From positions 1 to 64,000 of the forward strand of contig JANYDS010000053.1 of assembly GCA_025363475.1 (NCBI GenBank): 64,000 nt of DNA, written 5' to 3'. The notes under the pieces are model-generated. The model had not been told where the DNA came from and searched no databases. It saw only the letters and a list, made by a program, of their open reading frames with translations. Of this stretch, positions 56,573-64,000 are shown in pieces. The DNA is from Terriglobia bacterium. GTDB taxonomy: Bacteria; Acidobacteriota; Terriglobia; Bryobacterales; Bryobacteraceae. A program made the translations under genes and the position numbers. How positions within the stretch are numbered: the first letter of the stretch is position 1; every line of letters starts with the position of its first letter.

Positions 56573-59315
56573 CCCAGATTCCGATCGGCGCCCCAGGCGC
56601 AAAAAAGGTAGTACGCAGAAGCGGGTAAACTCCATTCACAGCAGCGAACGGACGGGCAATGAAATTTCCCGCCGAATTGAAGCCCGCCACACCGAGTTGC
56701 GCCCCCGTGTAATAGTGCCGGTTCAGCAGATTGTTGACATCTGCAAACAGCTGCAGATGCGAGCGCGCCTGATAGCGCAGCCCGGCGTTGACCACGGCAT
56801 AGCCGCCGGAAATTCCCGGCCCCAGGTAATAGACGCCGTCCGCCTGATGCAGGCCGTTCTCGTTGCCACGCGCGAGAGAGCTGGAAACGGCATTCATGGA
56901 AAGTTCGGCTGACAGTTTGGTTGAAGCCTGAAAATCTGCCCATGCCTTCAGGATATGGCGTGGAGTAAGCGGGATGCGCGCGCCCGGGTTGATTTGGATG
57001 CTGCCCGGGAGGCCACGCGAGAGGGAGGTCGCGTCATTGGTGCTGTTCGACGAGCCGTTGACGGTTTCTGTGCTCTCGTATGTCGCTTCGAGGAACGTAT
57101 AGCCTGTACCGACTGTGAGCCGGCGGATTCTCGCGTCGACACTGACCTGTGCGCCCTGGCGACGGGTTTTGTCGAAGTTTTTGAAGTAGCCGAAGCCCGT
57201 TTGTGCCGATGATACGAAGAGAATGTCGTCGCGGTTGTCAGCCCGGAACCAGCCCGCATTCCAGTGGATCCCCTGCTCGAGACTGCCACGAAAACCCGCT
57301 TCGAGGGTGCGGGTAACAACCTGATTCAGGGGAGGATCGCTGGCAAGGGAATTGGGGAGCTTGCAGGGCTGCGCGGGGTCAGCACAACCGAGTTCGATGG
57401 AGGTGGGCGCGCGGCTGCCTTCGCTATAACCGAAGTAGGCATTGAAAAGGGGGCTGGGGTTGAACGTAACTCCGGCGGCCGGATTGAAGCGGTTGTAGGC
57501 ATCGCTGCCGGTCAGAGAGCCGGGGCCGGAGGGGGTGAGACGGTCACTGTTTTCGACACCGGTATGGTTGTAGCGGCCCGAGACGGTGAAGTTCCAGGCT
57601 GAGCCGAGGGTGAGAGTGTCGCTGACGTAGAGGCTGCGGGTACTGATCAGGCCGCGCAGATCGACTCGGGCATCGAAGGGTTCGCCGTTGATGTTCCCCC
57701 CGGTTATGCCGTCGGCATAAAGTCCGATTCCGGAAAATGAGCGATCCGGATTGAGGAACGCAAGTTCGGTGCTTTGTCCGAAACGGACGGTGCTGCGGTC
57801 CAGTGCTCCGCCAGCCGTGAGCTGGTTGCGGTGACCCATAAAAGGAACGGTCCAGGTGAGTTGGCCGGCAGTTCCATAGTTGCGCTGCTCGGAGCCTGTC
57901 GTGTTCAACAGGCCGTTACATTTTTCACCGGGTTCATCACGCTGCAGACCCTGGGCGATGCAGCGCCAGAAAGGGAACGGAGTGTTGGCGGCATTGGCCC
58001 CGTTGCGGGGAAAACCGGTGAAGCCTTTGGCTGTGAGAGCCGCAATATCGGCGGCGCTGGGCTGATAGACAGACTGGTCGAGAGAGTTTTCGTTAATATC
58101 CGCGGAGTAAATTCCGCTGCGGATGAAGCGGTAATAAATGTTCCCGGAGAGGCTGAGGTTGGGGTTCAGCGTGTGGCGGAGGGTGAGGTTGAAGGCTGGC
58201 GTGCGGTTGCGGTTGATGTCTGGTTTGGTGTAGACGCTGGAATAGTCTCGGGCGAGGAACCGCGGGTCTTGCAGTGCGTTGCCGCTGAGCTGGTTGTTGG
58301 CGAACTGCCAGGAAAACCCGATAGTGGTCTGGCGGTGCTGCCAGCCGAAGCGGCTGAAAAACTGTCGAACGTTTGAGGAGGAAGCGTCGCGCCAGCCGTC
58401 TTCGAACAAGAGATTACCGGCCAGATACCAGCTAACACCTTTAAACGCTCCGCCGTGCTCCATTTCAACGTTGCGGCGACCGAAACTTCCGCCGCTGATC
58501 TGGAGCGAGGTGCCTGGGTGACTCTGTCCGTCTTTGGTTTCGAGCGAGATTGCGCCACCCAGGGTGTTGAGTCCAAAGAGCGGGTTGGAGCCGGGCATGA
58601 GCGTGATTTCAGAGATGGCAATGCGGGGGATTAGATCCCAGCTGACCACGTCGCCGAAGGGCTGGTTCAGGCGAACGCCATCCATGTAGACGGAAAGTCC
58701 CTGGGGTGTGCCGAGTATTGGAGAGGCGGTGTAGCCGCGGTAACTGACGTCGGTCTGAACGGGGTTGCCCTGAATTTCATTGATATGGACACCCGCAAGG
58801 CGGCGGTTCAGGAAGGCGGATAAGTCGAGGGCTCCGCTGTCATCCAGATCGCCGGAGGTGGCGGACTGGACCGGCGCCGCGATCTGATTGGCTTCGAGGT
58901 TTACGCCCTGCAGTGGAGTGGCGGCGACGACGTCGAGTTTATAGCTTTGATTGCCCGGCACCATGGTGAGATTGCGTTCGACCGGAGTGGCGGAGGGGAC
59001 ATCGACCACTTCATCGAGTGAAGCGAAGCCAGCGCGTTCGATTTCGAGCCGGTAGCGACCAGGGGCGAGGTGTTGGAATGTGTATTTGCCTGAGGAATCG
59101 GTGTGAAAACTGGTTTCCACGCCCGTGGCCAGGCTTTCAATGCGTCCGGCGGCTTCCATAGCGGTGCCGGTGGAGTCTTTGATTTGCAGCTGGATTTCGC
59201 CGGTGGGTCGTTCACTGGTAGCTCGCTGGGCGAAGGCGACGGAGAGGGTTAGGGCTAGCAGACACAGGGGTCGCAGCAGACTCTTGGCGTTGGGATGCAC
59301 AGTTGGATATTCCAC
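56550..59315 (-). CDS. TonB-dependent receptor with N-terminal carboxypeptidase-regulatory-like domain
   Basis: The 921-residue protein has a signal peptide (ending F-A-Q-R), a carboxypeptidase-regulatory-like sandwich over residues about 38-120 ([11 protein letters not shown]), a plug (residues about 140-270, with [14 protein letters not shown] and L-G-G-A-I) and a 22-strand-type barrel ending with a C-terminal Phe (G-V-K-F-S-F). Unlike the Oar-type receptor at 14.2 kb, its plug and barrel look like those of ordinary siderophore/vitamin receptors. A 19-bp operator-like palindrome lies about 20 bp upstream, suggesting repression by a metal- or ligand-responsive regulator. Confidence 0.9.
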   Translation of the reverse strand: MEYPTVHPNAKSLLRPLCLLALTLSVAFAQRATSERPTGEIQLQIKDSTGTAMEAAGRIESLATGVETSFHTDSSGKYTFQHLAPGRYRLEIERAGFASLDEVVDVPSATPVERNLTMVPGNQSYKLDVVAATPLQGVNLEANQIAAPVQSATSGDLDDSGALDLSAFLNRRLAGVHINEIQGNPVQTDVSYRGYTASPILGTPQGLSVYMDGVRLNQPFGDVVSWDLIPRIAISEITLMPGSNPLFGLNTLGGAISLETKDGQSHPGTSLQISGGSFGRRNVEMEHGGAFKGVSWYLAGNLLFEDGWRDASSSNVRQFFSRFGWQHRQTTIGFSWQFANNQLSGNALQDPRFLARDYSSVYTKPDINRNRTPAFNLTLRHTLNPNLSLSGNIYYRFIRSGIYSADINENSLDQSVYQPSAADIAALTAKGFTGFPRNGANAANTPFPFWRCIAQGLQRDEPGEKCNGLLNTTGSEQRNYGTAGQLTWTVPFMGHRNQLTAGGALDRSTVRFGQSTELAFLNPDRSFSGIGLYADGITGGNINGEPFDARVDLRGLISTRSLYVSDTLTLGSAWNFTVSGRYNHTGVENSDRLTPSGPGSLTGSDAYNRFNPAAGVTFNPSPLFNAYFGYSEGSRAPTSIELGCADPAQPCKLPNSLASDPPLNQVVTRTLEAGFRGSLEQGIHWNAGWFRADNRDDILFVSSAQTGFGYFKNFDKTRRQGAQVSVDARIRRLTVGTGYTFLEATYESTETVNGSSNSTNDATSLSRGLPGSIQINPGARIPLTPRHILKAWADFQASTKLSAELSMNAVSSSLARGNENGLHQADGVYYLGPGISGGYAVVNAGLRYQARSHLQLFADVNNLLNRHYYTGAQLGVAGFNSAGNFIARPFAAVNGVYPLLRTTFFAPGAPIGIWGGVKFSF

Positions 59316-59882
59316 GGGAGGCGGTTTTGTTCAGGATAGTATTAGCGTTACTATTGCTAGATGCTTGGCAAACGCCCGCCAGAGAATCCATTCAGCTTGC
59401 AGGCTCATCAAGACGGCCTGCGTCCGGAGATTGATGACATCAAGCTCAAGGAACTAGTTTTCGAGTTGGAAGCGCAACGCTTTCTCGCGAAGACAGGCGA
59501 CCATCTGGCTGCACTGGCGGTGGACAGCCGTCCTTCAGTTTGAAAACCGACGAATGATAGAGTGTAGTCCGCGCCAGGCCAACCCAGCGATCCCGCAACG
59601 GGCCGATACGATCAATATCAGCAAACCAGTTTTCCCAATACATGAGGCGGGCCGGTAAGACTCTCGGTAAAACTGCCATCCGGGAGGATCAAATCACGGG
59701 TGAAGATGCTCATAAGCCACTTCCCACGCGAATCCGGTCGCTAAAAGAAACAAGCCGACCGACGCTCCCTTGACGCTTCTGGCTATCCGCATGGCTGGCC
59801 GGTTAGAACCATAGTACGTCCCTGCGTCAGGTGCATCAGACTCGCAAGCCGAAACGCTGAACAAAGTGGTGGTACAAAGAAT
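59316..59882. other. Intergenic region with short frames only
   Basis: Apart from the palindrome at 59336-59354, these 567 bases hold only small frames on either strand. A plus-strand 60-codon frame from 59361 and minus-strand pieces that include a short hydrophobic segment near 59720-59790 do not match any family I know and lack ribosome binding sites. They may be gene remnants. Confidence 0.4.
59336..59354. promoter_or_regulatory. Operator-like palindrome upstream of the TonB-dependent receptor gene
   Basis: ATAGTA-TTAGCGT-TACTAT is a perfect inverted repeat with a 7-base centre, located 20-39 bases upstream of the receptor start, so it would overlap the promoter or its leader. The centre TTAGCGT recurs in the palindrome at 63970. 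Such a position fits a repressor site. Confidence 0.45.
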
Positions 59883-60452
59883 ATGCAGATGCTCGTGACT
59901 CCTGCAAATTCGGCTACAATTGTCGGCACTTGTGATGACCCGGTGGGTGCGCATGTTTCGCTACTTGAAGAAGAGGTAGTTGGGCTTTTCGACCGCCTGC
60001 GCAATCCCCTGCTCCGCTATTTGCTGTCGTTTCGGACTCCCATTCAGGATGCGGAAGAGATTGTCCAGGAAGTTTTCCTGGCGCTTTTCCGGCACCTTAG
60101 CCATGGAAGATCCCGCTCGAATCTACCGGCCTGGACGTTTACGGTGGCGCATAATCTGGCGTTGAAAAACCGGATGCGGGGCCAGCGGCAGGTGTCCGGT
60201 GACAAGTCGGACCGCGCCGATACGGCTCAAGGGCCGGAAGATTACGCAGTTGCCCGGCAGCGTCAGCAGCGGTTGATGGCCGTGGTTCGGGCTTTGCCGG
60301 AACAGGATCAGTGCTGCCTTTCATTGCGAGCGGAAGGGCTGCGGTATCGGGAGATCGCGGCGGTGCTGGGGATTTCGCTGGGCAGTGTGGCGAATTCGCT
60401 GGAGCGATCTTTGGCTCGCGTCGCGCGGGCGGATTCTCTGAGGAAGCCGTAA
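59883..60452 (+). CDS. ECF RNA polymerase sigma factor
   Basis: The 189-residue protein has sigma region 2 (residues about 35-100, with D-A-E-E-I-V-Q-E-V-F-L-A-L-F) and region 4 (residues about 125-180, L-P-E-Q-D-Q-C-C-L-S-L-R and L-R-Y-R-E-I-A-A-V-L-G-I-S with S-V-A-N-S-L), joined by a short linker. This is a group 4 (ECF) sigma factor. The anti-sigma gene overlaps its stop by one base, so they form a matched pair. Target promoters are unknown. Confidence 0.93.
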   Translation: MQMLVTPANSATIVGTCDDPVGAHVSLLEEEVVGLFDRLRNPLLRYLLSFRTPIQDAEEIVQEVFLALFRHLSHGRSRSNLPAWTFTVAHNLALKNRMRGQRQVSGDKSDRADTAQGPEDYAVARQRQQRLMAVVRALPEQDQCCLSLRAEGLRYREIAAVLGISLGSVANSLERSLARVARADSLRKP

Positions 60453-61192
60453 TGCAGAACGCTACTTCACATCTGAGCGATTCCGATTTGATTCTGGCAG
60501 CGGACGGAGAACTGGATTTCCGGCGTGCGGGACAGGTGCGGGAACATCTGGAGGCCTGCTGGGTTTGCCGCAGCCGGCAGGCGGAGTTGCAATGTGCGGT
60601 GGCGGAGTACGTGTCAGCTTACCGGGGAGAACTGGATGCAGCTTTGCCTGCCCCGGAGGGTCCCCGCGCGTTGCTGCGTTCGCAACTTTTGAGCGCGGCG
60701 GCAGCGGGCGGGGCGTCTAGCCATTGGAAGTGGGCAACCGTACTGGCGGCTGCGGCTGTGGTTATTTTTCTGGCCTGGCCCGGCGGGTCTGGCCGTGATC
60801 TTTCTGAACCGCGCAATTTTTTGACGCCAGGTGAGACGCGAACGACGGCGCTGGATGATGTGTGCCGTGTGCAGGATGGTGGTAACCGGATCGTACCTGT
60901 TTCATTGCGGGAGCAGGTGTTTCAGGAATACGGAATTTCCGGCGCGCATCCGAACTCGTATGAAGTGGATTATTTGATTACGCCCGCGCTGGGCGGCGCA
61001 GATAGTATTCGCAACCTGTGGCCGCAGCCGTATTCAACGGTTTGGAATGCCCACGTGAAAGATGAACTGGAAGACCAGTTGCACGAACTGGTTTGCGCGG
61101 GAAAAGTGGATCTGGGTACGGCGCAGCGGGAAATTGCTACCGACTGGATTGCTGCTTATAAAAAATACTTCCGAACCAACCGGCCACTCTAA
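60452..61192 (+). CDS. Membrane-bound zinc-finger anti-sigma factor
   Basis: The 246-residue protein starts with a zinc-binding anti-sigma domain (H-L-E-A-C-W-V-C-R, H32/C36/C39), a single membrane helix at about residues 93-110, and an exported domain of about 130 residues with no recognised family, including V-N-S-type Q-Y-S-T-V-W-N-A-H. Such proteins hold the partner ECF factor at the membrane until a signal releases it. The gene begins within the sigma gene's stop. Its 3' end overlaps the convergent gene by 4 bp. Confidence 0.88.
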   Translation: MQNATSHLSDSDLILAADGELDFRRAGQVREHLEACWVCRSRQAELQCAVAEYVSAYRGELDAALPAPEGPRALLRSQLLSAAAAGGASSHWKWATVLAAAAVVIFLAWPGGSGRDLSEPRNFLTPGETRTTALDDVCRVQDGGNRIVPVSLREQVFQEYGISGAHPNSYEVDYLITPALGGADSIRNLWPQPYSTVWNAHVKDELEDQLHELVCAGKVDLGTAQREIATDWIAAYKKYFRTNRPL

Positions 61193-61704
61193 TTGTTGAA
61201 GCTGGTGACAGCTTCCTGCTCATCCTGATAGGAATGAATCAGGGTGCTGATTCCCGTCATTTTGAGCAGTTTATCGATTTCAGGGGTGGCGTTCACCACT
61301 TTCAATGCGCCTTGATTCCGCACCAGGTGCGAATAGCAGCTCATCAACTGACCCAGCCCCGCACTATCAATTCTGGTAACGCGACTAAGGTCGATGATGA
61401 CCCGTGAATCGCGCTGCTCCAGGACTTCACGACGGAGTTCCTCCAACTCATGTGCCGAATGAGTTAACTCCGCGTTGGCCCTGAAACGTAAAACGGACAC
61501 GCCTCCGGTCTGATTCCAGGAAAGACTGGAAGCGCGCAGATCGGCGGCAAGCCGCTCGCTGACACGCAGTTCATCGAAGCACTCGTCACAGCCAAGGTAG
61601 TGAGCCTCAAACTCTTCGACAGCTTCGGCGTCGAGGGACCGCGAAAGATATTTCGCAATCAAACCCTCCCGCTCTATCGTTTCCTTCTTGCAGACCATGT
61701 CCAT
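61189..61704 (-). CDS. Fusion of a zinc-finger anti-sigma-like domain and a STAS domain
   Basis: The 171-residue cytosolic protein begins with a zinc anti-sigma-like helix pair with the H-Y-L-G-C-D-E-C signature (H35, C39, C42), continues with a helical linker, and ends in a STAS domain with V-T-R-I-D-S-A-G-L-G-Q-L, whose Ser114 is at the usual phosphorylation position. There is no membrane helix. This places a sigma-binding module and an antagonist-type module in one chain. It starts five bases after the stop of the ECF sigma gene upstream, so they are a unit. Whether the protein acts as anti-sigma, antagonist, or switch is unknown. Confidence 0.85.
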   Translation of the reverse strand: MDMVCKKETIEREGLIAKYLSRSLDAEAVEEFEAHYLGCDECFDELRVSERLAADLRASSLSWNQTGGVSVLRFRANAELTHSAHELEELRREVLEQRDSRVIIDLSRVTRIDSAGLGQLMSCYSHLVRNQGALKVVNATPEIDKLLKMTGISTLIHSYQDEQEAVTSFNN

Positions 61705-61708
61705 TTAT

Positions 61709-62239
61709 CTAGTGCTCACTCACGGCAGTTCGTTTCATTTCGGTTCCGTATACACGCCGGAACCGTTCTTTGGCTCGAAATAAAACGACGCGGAATTGAG
61801 CATCACTCATGCTCCATTCCTTACAGATATCTTCTTTCTCTTTTCCGTCGAGGTAGAGAGCCCTGAGGATGGTGCGGTCCCGTTCGGCCAGTTCGGCGAG
61901 GCCTGTCTCAATGGAATCGCGCATTTCGAGGATTTCGGCTTCGGGACGGATGCCGATGTCAGGGATGGGGATGTCCGGATCTGCCAGCGGTTCGCGGCGG
62001 GAACGACGACGGTATTCGAGGATGACGTTGCGGCAGACGCCGTTCAGGAACGCGCCCACCTCTTCGGTGTTGCGGATCTGATTGCGCTGTTCGGCGCGGA
62101 GGAAACGAACGATGCTTTCCTGAACCAAATCGTCGACATCGGCGCAGTTGTGACCGACATGATAGAGAACCTTGTAACGCAGTTTGAGCCGCAGCCGTTC
62201 GATGGAGTGTTCGGGCGGCGCTGGCGCGGTGAGGTCCAT
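61709..62239 (-). CDS. ECF RNA polymerase sigma factor, partner of the zinc-finger-STAS protein
   Basis: The 176-residue sigma factor has region 2 with D-V-D-D-L-V-Q-E-S-I-V-R-F and region 4 with D-R-T-I-L-R-A-L-Y-L-D-G and I-C-K-E-W-S-M-S-D-A-Q-F-R. The R-R-R-S-R-R linker after region 2 is long and basic. It belongs to the ECF/group 4 class but differs clearly from the sigma factor at 59.9 kb. The start ATG at 62239 has no strong Shine-Dalgarno. The zinc-ribbon gene 40 bp upstream may be in the same transcript. Confidence 0.9.
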   Translation of the reverse strand: MDLTAPAPPEHSIERLRLKLRYKVLYHVGHNCADVDDLVQESIVRFLRAEQRNQIRNTEEVGAFLNGVCRNVILEYRRRSRREPLADPDIPIPDIGIRPEAEILEMRDSIETGLAELAERDRTILRALYLDGKEKEDICKEWSMSDAQFRVVLFRAKERFRRVYGTEMKRTAVSEH

Positions 62240-62279
62240 TTAAGCGGGTTTGAAGACTTCCGGAGTTGCCGGGGAAATT

Positions 62280-62585
62280 CTAACCGGGGCTACCTGCGCG
62301 GCCGTCGCGAAAACAATCCCGACAGAGCACCGGACGGCCCTGCGTGGGGCGGAAAGGAACGGTAGTCTCGCGGCCGCACTGAGAACATACAGTCGAAGTT
62401 TCGACCCTTCCGGCGGCGCGATTGCGATCCGGAGAGCCTGTTTGACGCTTCGATTTACATGCTTTGCAACGCCGCGGTTCATTACTAAAACCTTTTTCGT
62501 TATGGAACTGCTGCTCGCCTGCGGTGAAGACAAAATCGGCTCCACAATCGGCACATTTTAAAAGCCTGTCCTGAAATTCCGGCAT
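62280..62585 (-). CDS. Zinc-ribbon protein with CxxC-x17-CxxC domain
   Basis: The 101-residue protein has four C-x-x-C pairs: C11/C14 and C40/C43 form one zinc ribbon, and C-S-Q-C plus C-R-D-C 17 residues apart form the second. Composition between them is Arg/Gly-rich. Proteins of this type are common near ribosomal or RNA-related genes in Acidobacteriota and are otherwise uncharacterised. The ATG at 62585 was preferred because M-P-E-F-Q-D-R-L-L-K-C is the usual start. It follows the rpsU terminator. Confidence 0.8.
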   Translation of the reverse strand: MPEFQDRLLKCADCGADFVFTAGEQQFHNEKGFSNEPRRCKACKSKRQTGSPDRNRAAGRVETSTVCSQCGRETTVPFRPTQGRPVLCRDCFRDGRAGSPG

Positions 62586-62602
62586 GGTTGGCACCCGCAA
62601 GG

Positions 62603-62635
62603 AAAAGGGCGGAGCGCTTGCTACACGCTCCGCCC
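62603..62635 (-). terminator. Rho-independent terminator after rpsU (minus strand)
   Basis: GGGCGGAGCG pairs perfectly with CGCTCCGCCC around a nine-base loop, followed by TTTT in minus orientation, 14 bp after the rpsU stop. Confidence 0.8.
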
Positions 62636-62648
62636 GCTAGTTATAAGG

Positions 62649-62846
62649 TTATTCGACTTCCCGGCGACTCTTCTTCCGGTTCCGTTTACGGGCCAGTGCC
62701 TGCTTCACGCGAAGCTTCTCACCCGGTTTCAGGTAGAAGGAATGCCTCTTGACCTCTTTAATGATGTCTTCCTGCTGCACTTTGCGCTTGAAGCGGCGCA
62801 ATGCGTTTTCCAGGGTTTCACCGTCCTGGAGTCTTACTTCAGCCAA
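62649..62846 (-). CDS. rpsU: 30S ribosomal protein bS21
   Basis: The 65-residue basic protein matches bS21 (A-E-V-R-L-Q-D-G-E-T-L-E-N-A-L-R-R-F-K-R-K-V, then R-K-R-N-R-K-K-S-R-R near the end), a small-subunit protein involved in initiation. The start is the TTG at 62846, with a strong GGAGGTG 7-9 bases upstream; the frame is open much further upstream but without protein-like content. The stop is followed by a terminator, so it is a single-gene unit. Confidence 0.95.
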   Translation of the reverse strand: MAEVRLQDGETLENALRRFKRKVQQEDIIKEVKRHSFYLKPGEKLRVKQALARKRNRKKSRREVE

Positions 62847-63230
62847 TTTAAAAACACCTCCAACCTGATCGCGAATTTGCTTTAGCTTGTGAGGGCTAAA
62901 ACACTGATAAATTTGGGATTTAGCAGGTTTTTCTGCTGCCGTATGGGAGCGGGATTGCAGCTCAACCGATACGGGTCCGGGCGCAACTTGGAGCGGCGGA
63001 TTCCGAAGAACCTCTATGCTAGCACACATAAGTCACTGGAACTAAACGAAAATCGTGAGACGGGCTGTGGATCGAGGGTCTGGTCTTTGCGGTAAGACTT
63101 GAGCAGAATGCCTCGTCTTCAGTGGTCAGAATTGACAGGCGGCAGATCGCCGGGCCGGTCCATCCGAACCTGGTAAATCAGTGCCATCCCCAAATGGTCA
63201 CCACGATTCCCGCGCCAGAACGCCCGACAG

Positions 63231-63533
63231 TCACGGATGAACTTCAGCGCGCGCTGAATACCGAGGCACGTCAATTTCGCGCTCGCGCTTGCGGGCCTGA
63301 GTAATGTCGTAGGAGGATTGCATCCGCATCAGCGTGTCCATCTTAACTCCGAACGCCTTTTCAATTCGCAATGCCATGTCTCCCGACAGATTGGTTCTGC
63401 CGTTCAGCAGGCTGGACAACGCAGGCCGGGAAACTCCCAGCGCCAGGGCGCCGGCCGTTACCGACAGCCCCGCGGCTCTGACGATCTCAGTCCGGATAAA
63501 ATCTCCGGGATGGGGTGGGTTCTTCATTGCCAT
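63231..63533 (-). CDS. higA: HigA-family antitoxin (XRE-type)
   Basis: The 100-residue protein opens P-P-H-P-G-D-F-I-R-T-E-I, the hallmark of HigA/VapI-type antitoxins, and has a helix-turn-helix with A-L-A-L-G-V-S-R-P-A-L-S-S-L-L-N-G-R. It binds and represses the operon together with the toxin. GAGGAG stands eight bases before the ATG. It starts 12 bases after the toxin stop, in the toxin-first order typical of higBA. Confidence 0.92.
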   Translation of the reverse strand: MAMKNPPHPGDFIRTEIVRAAGLSVTAGALALGVSRPALSSLLNGRTNLSGDMALRIEKAFGVKMDTLMRMQSSYDITQARKREREIDVPRYSARAEVHP

Positions 63534-63545
63534 GATCTTGCTCCT

Positions 63546-63836
63546 CTAGTGGTAATCTTCCAGATTCACGTCGCAGATCTCGCGTTCCGTCGCGTCGATT
63601 CGGAACGTGAGGCGGCGGTTTCCAGTGACGCTCAAACTCCAGGTGCCCTTTCGGTCACCGGTCAATGAATACGCTTTCCATCCAGCCAGCGTCCGCAATT
63701 CCTCGGGGCTTTCCATATCGTCCAAATACGCAAGCATCTTCCTGAGCTTGTCCACACTGTCTGGCGGAACGCCTTTCGTACCGTCTTCCTCATAGAGCCG
63801 CTTGAGTCCCTTATGGATGAAGGTTCTGATCTTCAC
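63546..63836 (-). CDS. higB: HigB-family toxin (RelE superfamily mRNA interferase)
   Basis: The 96-residue protein begins F-I-H-K-G-L-K-R-L-Y and has the family segments L-R-T-L-A-G-W-K, G-D-R-K-G-T-W-S-L-S-V-T-G-N-R-R-L-T-F-R-I and a C-terminal D-V-N-L-E-D-Y-H. These include the basic residues and the final His of HigB/RelE toxins, which cut mRNA on the ribosome. The pair appears intact, in contrast with the two broken toxin-antitoxin loci elsewhere in this window. About 160 bp upstream hold the promoter region and the outward-facing operator at the window edge. Confidence 0.92.
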   Translation of the reverse strand: MKIRTFIHKGLKRLYEEDGTKGVPPDSVDKLRKMLAYLDDMESPEELRTLAGWKAYSLTGDRKGTWSLSVTGNRRLTFRIDATEREICDVNLEDYH

Positions 63837-63969
63837 GGGTGAATTTCACGGACAAACCGTAGCCTGTAGCTTAACACTTTTCACTTCGATGCGGCTGACG
63901 ACTGAGGGCACGGGGTGTGCGACATGAAAGTGATGGGACGAGCGGTATTCTTTTTTCGTGATGGTGTTC

Positions 63970-63998
63970 TTAGCGTTGATGTACGCTAATAAAGGAGG
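63970..63998 (+). promoter_or_regulatory. Operator palindrome and Shine-Dalgarno of a gene beginning beyond the window
   Basis: TTAGCG-N8-CGCTAA is a perfect inverted repeat at 63970-63989, followed within two bases by AAAGGAGG at 63991-63998. The gene that uses it starts beyond position 64000 in the plus direction. The half-site TTAGCG also occurs in the receptor operator at 59342-59347, hinting at one regulator family. Confidence 0.5.
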
Positions 63999-64000
63999 AT

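Noticed and set aside
59361-59543. Plus-strand 60-codon frame
   Set aside because: No ribosome binding site and no recognisable family; treated as noncoding or a remnant.

Overview
The window looks like a chromosomal segment of an Acidobacteriota genome, most likely of the Bryobacterales/Solibacteraceae type. This is inferred from gene content: moderately high GC, very large Oar-like TonB-dependent receptors with an N-terminal carboxypeptidase-regulatory-like domain, a PASTA-less Ser/Thr kinase joined to a PD40 propeller, several PQQ-dependent dehydrogenases including one fused to cytochrome c, FG-GAP proteins, a secreted protein family common in these bacteria, and many TTG/GTG starts. I saw no rRNA, tRNA, CRISPR array, complete insertion sequence or prophage.

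Layout. 1-4.1 kb: Ser/Thr kinase split by a frameshift, STAS protein, DCC-lipase maturation factor fusion. 4.1-7.7 kb: Tat-exported phosphotriesterase-like protein, then a translationally coupled PQQ dehydrogenase and cytochrome c pair. 7.7-14.1 kb: glnE, two aldo/keto reductases, cation/proton antiporter. 14.2-17.5 kb: Oar-like receptor. 17.6-19.1 kb: small membrane protein, a decayed DUF433/DUF5615 toxin-antitoxin pair, an orphan terminator, and two copies of a ~100-bp promoter element, the second driving leucine synthesis. 19.1-31.2 kb: leuABCD runs without a gap into phoU-pstSCAB and faces ppk1-phoR, so branched-chain amino acid synthesis and phosphate uptake/polyphosphate synthesis are physically joined. 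31.4-34.3 kb: a gene graveyard holding a frameshifted secreted protein, an intact cupin protein, PIN and sugar-dehydrogenase fragments and a second decayed DUF433/DUF5615 pair. 34.5-40.5 kb: AAA ATPase, PilZ protein and GT-C-like membrane protein, then accBC and a DUF2867 protein. 40.5-46.2 kb: Rpn-like nuclease, FG-GAP protein, cytochrome c-PQQ fusion, secreted metallo-beta-lactamase-fold protein. 46.4-49.2 kb: uvrB and a DUF2520 protein. 49.3-55.7 kb: His-rich exported protein plus a CusCBA/CzcCBA-type metal RND efflux system. 55.7-62.8 kb: YdcH-like protein, RimI-like acetyltransferase, a second TonB-dependent receptor, two ECF sigma modules (one with a membrane anti-sigma factor, one with an unusual zinc-finger-STAS fusion), a zinc-ribbon protein and rpsU. 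63.2-63.8 kb: an intact higBA pair. The window ends in an operator plus Shine-Dalgarno of a gene starting just outside.

The most noteworthy observations are the duplicated promoter/operator element at 17.6 and 19.0 kb, the zinc-finger-STAS fusion next to its ECF sigma factor, the CX4CH haem motif in the PQQ-linked cytochrome, the 2-isopropylmalate synthase lacking its C-terminal regulatory domain, and the repeated pattern of toxin-antitoxin loci decaying while one intact pair remains. All functional names come from motifs read by eye; no database search was possible.
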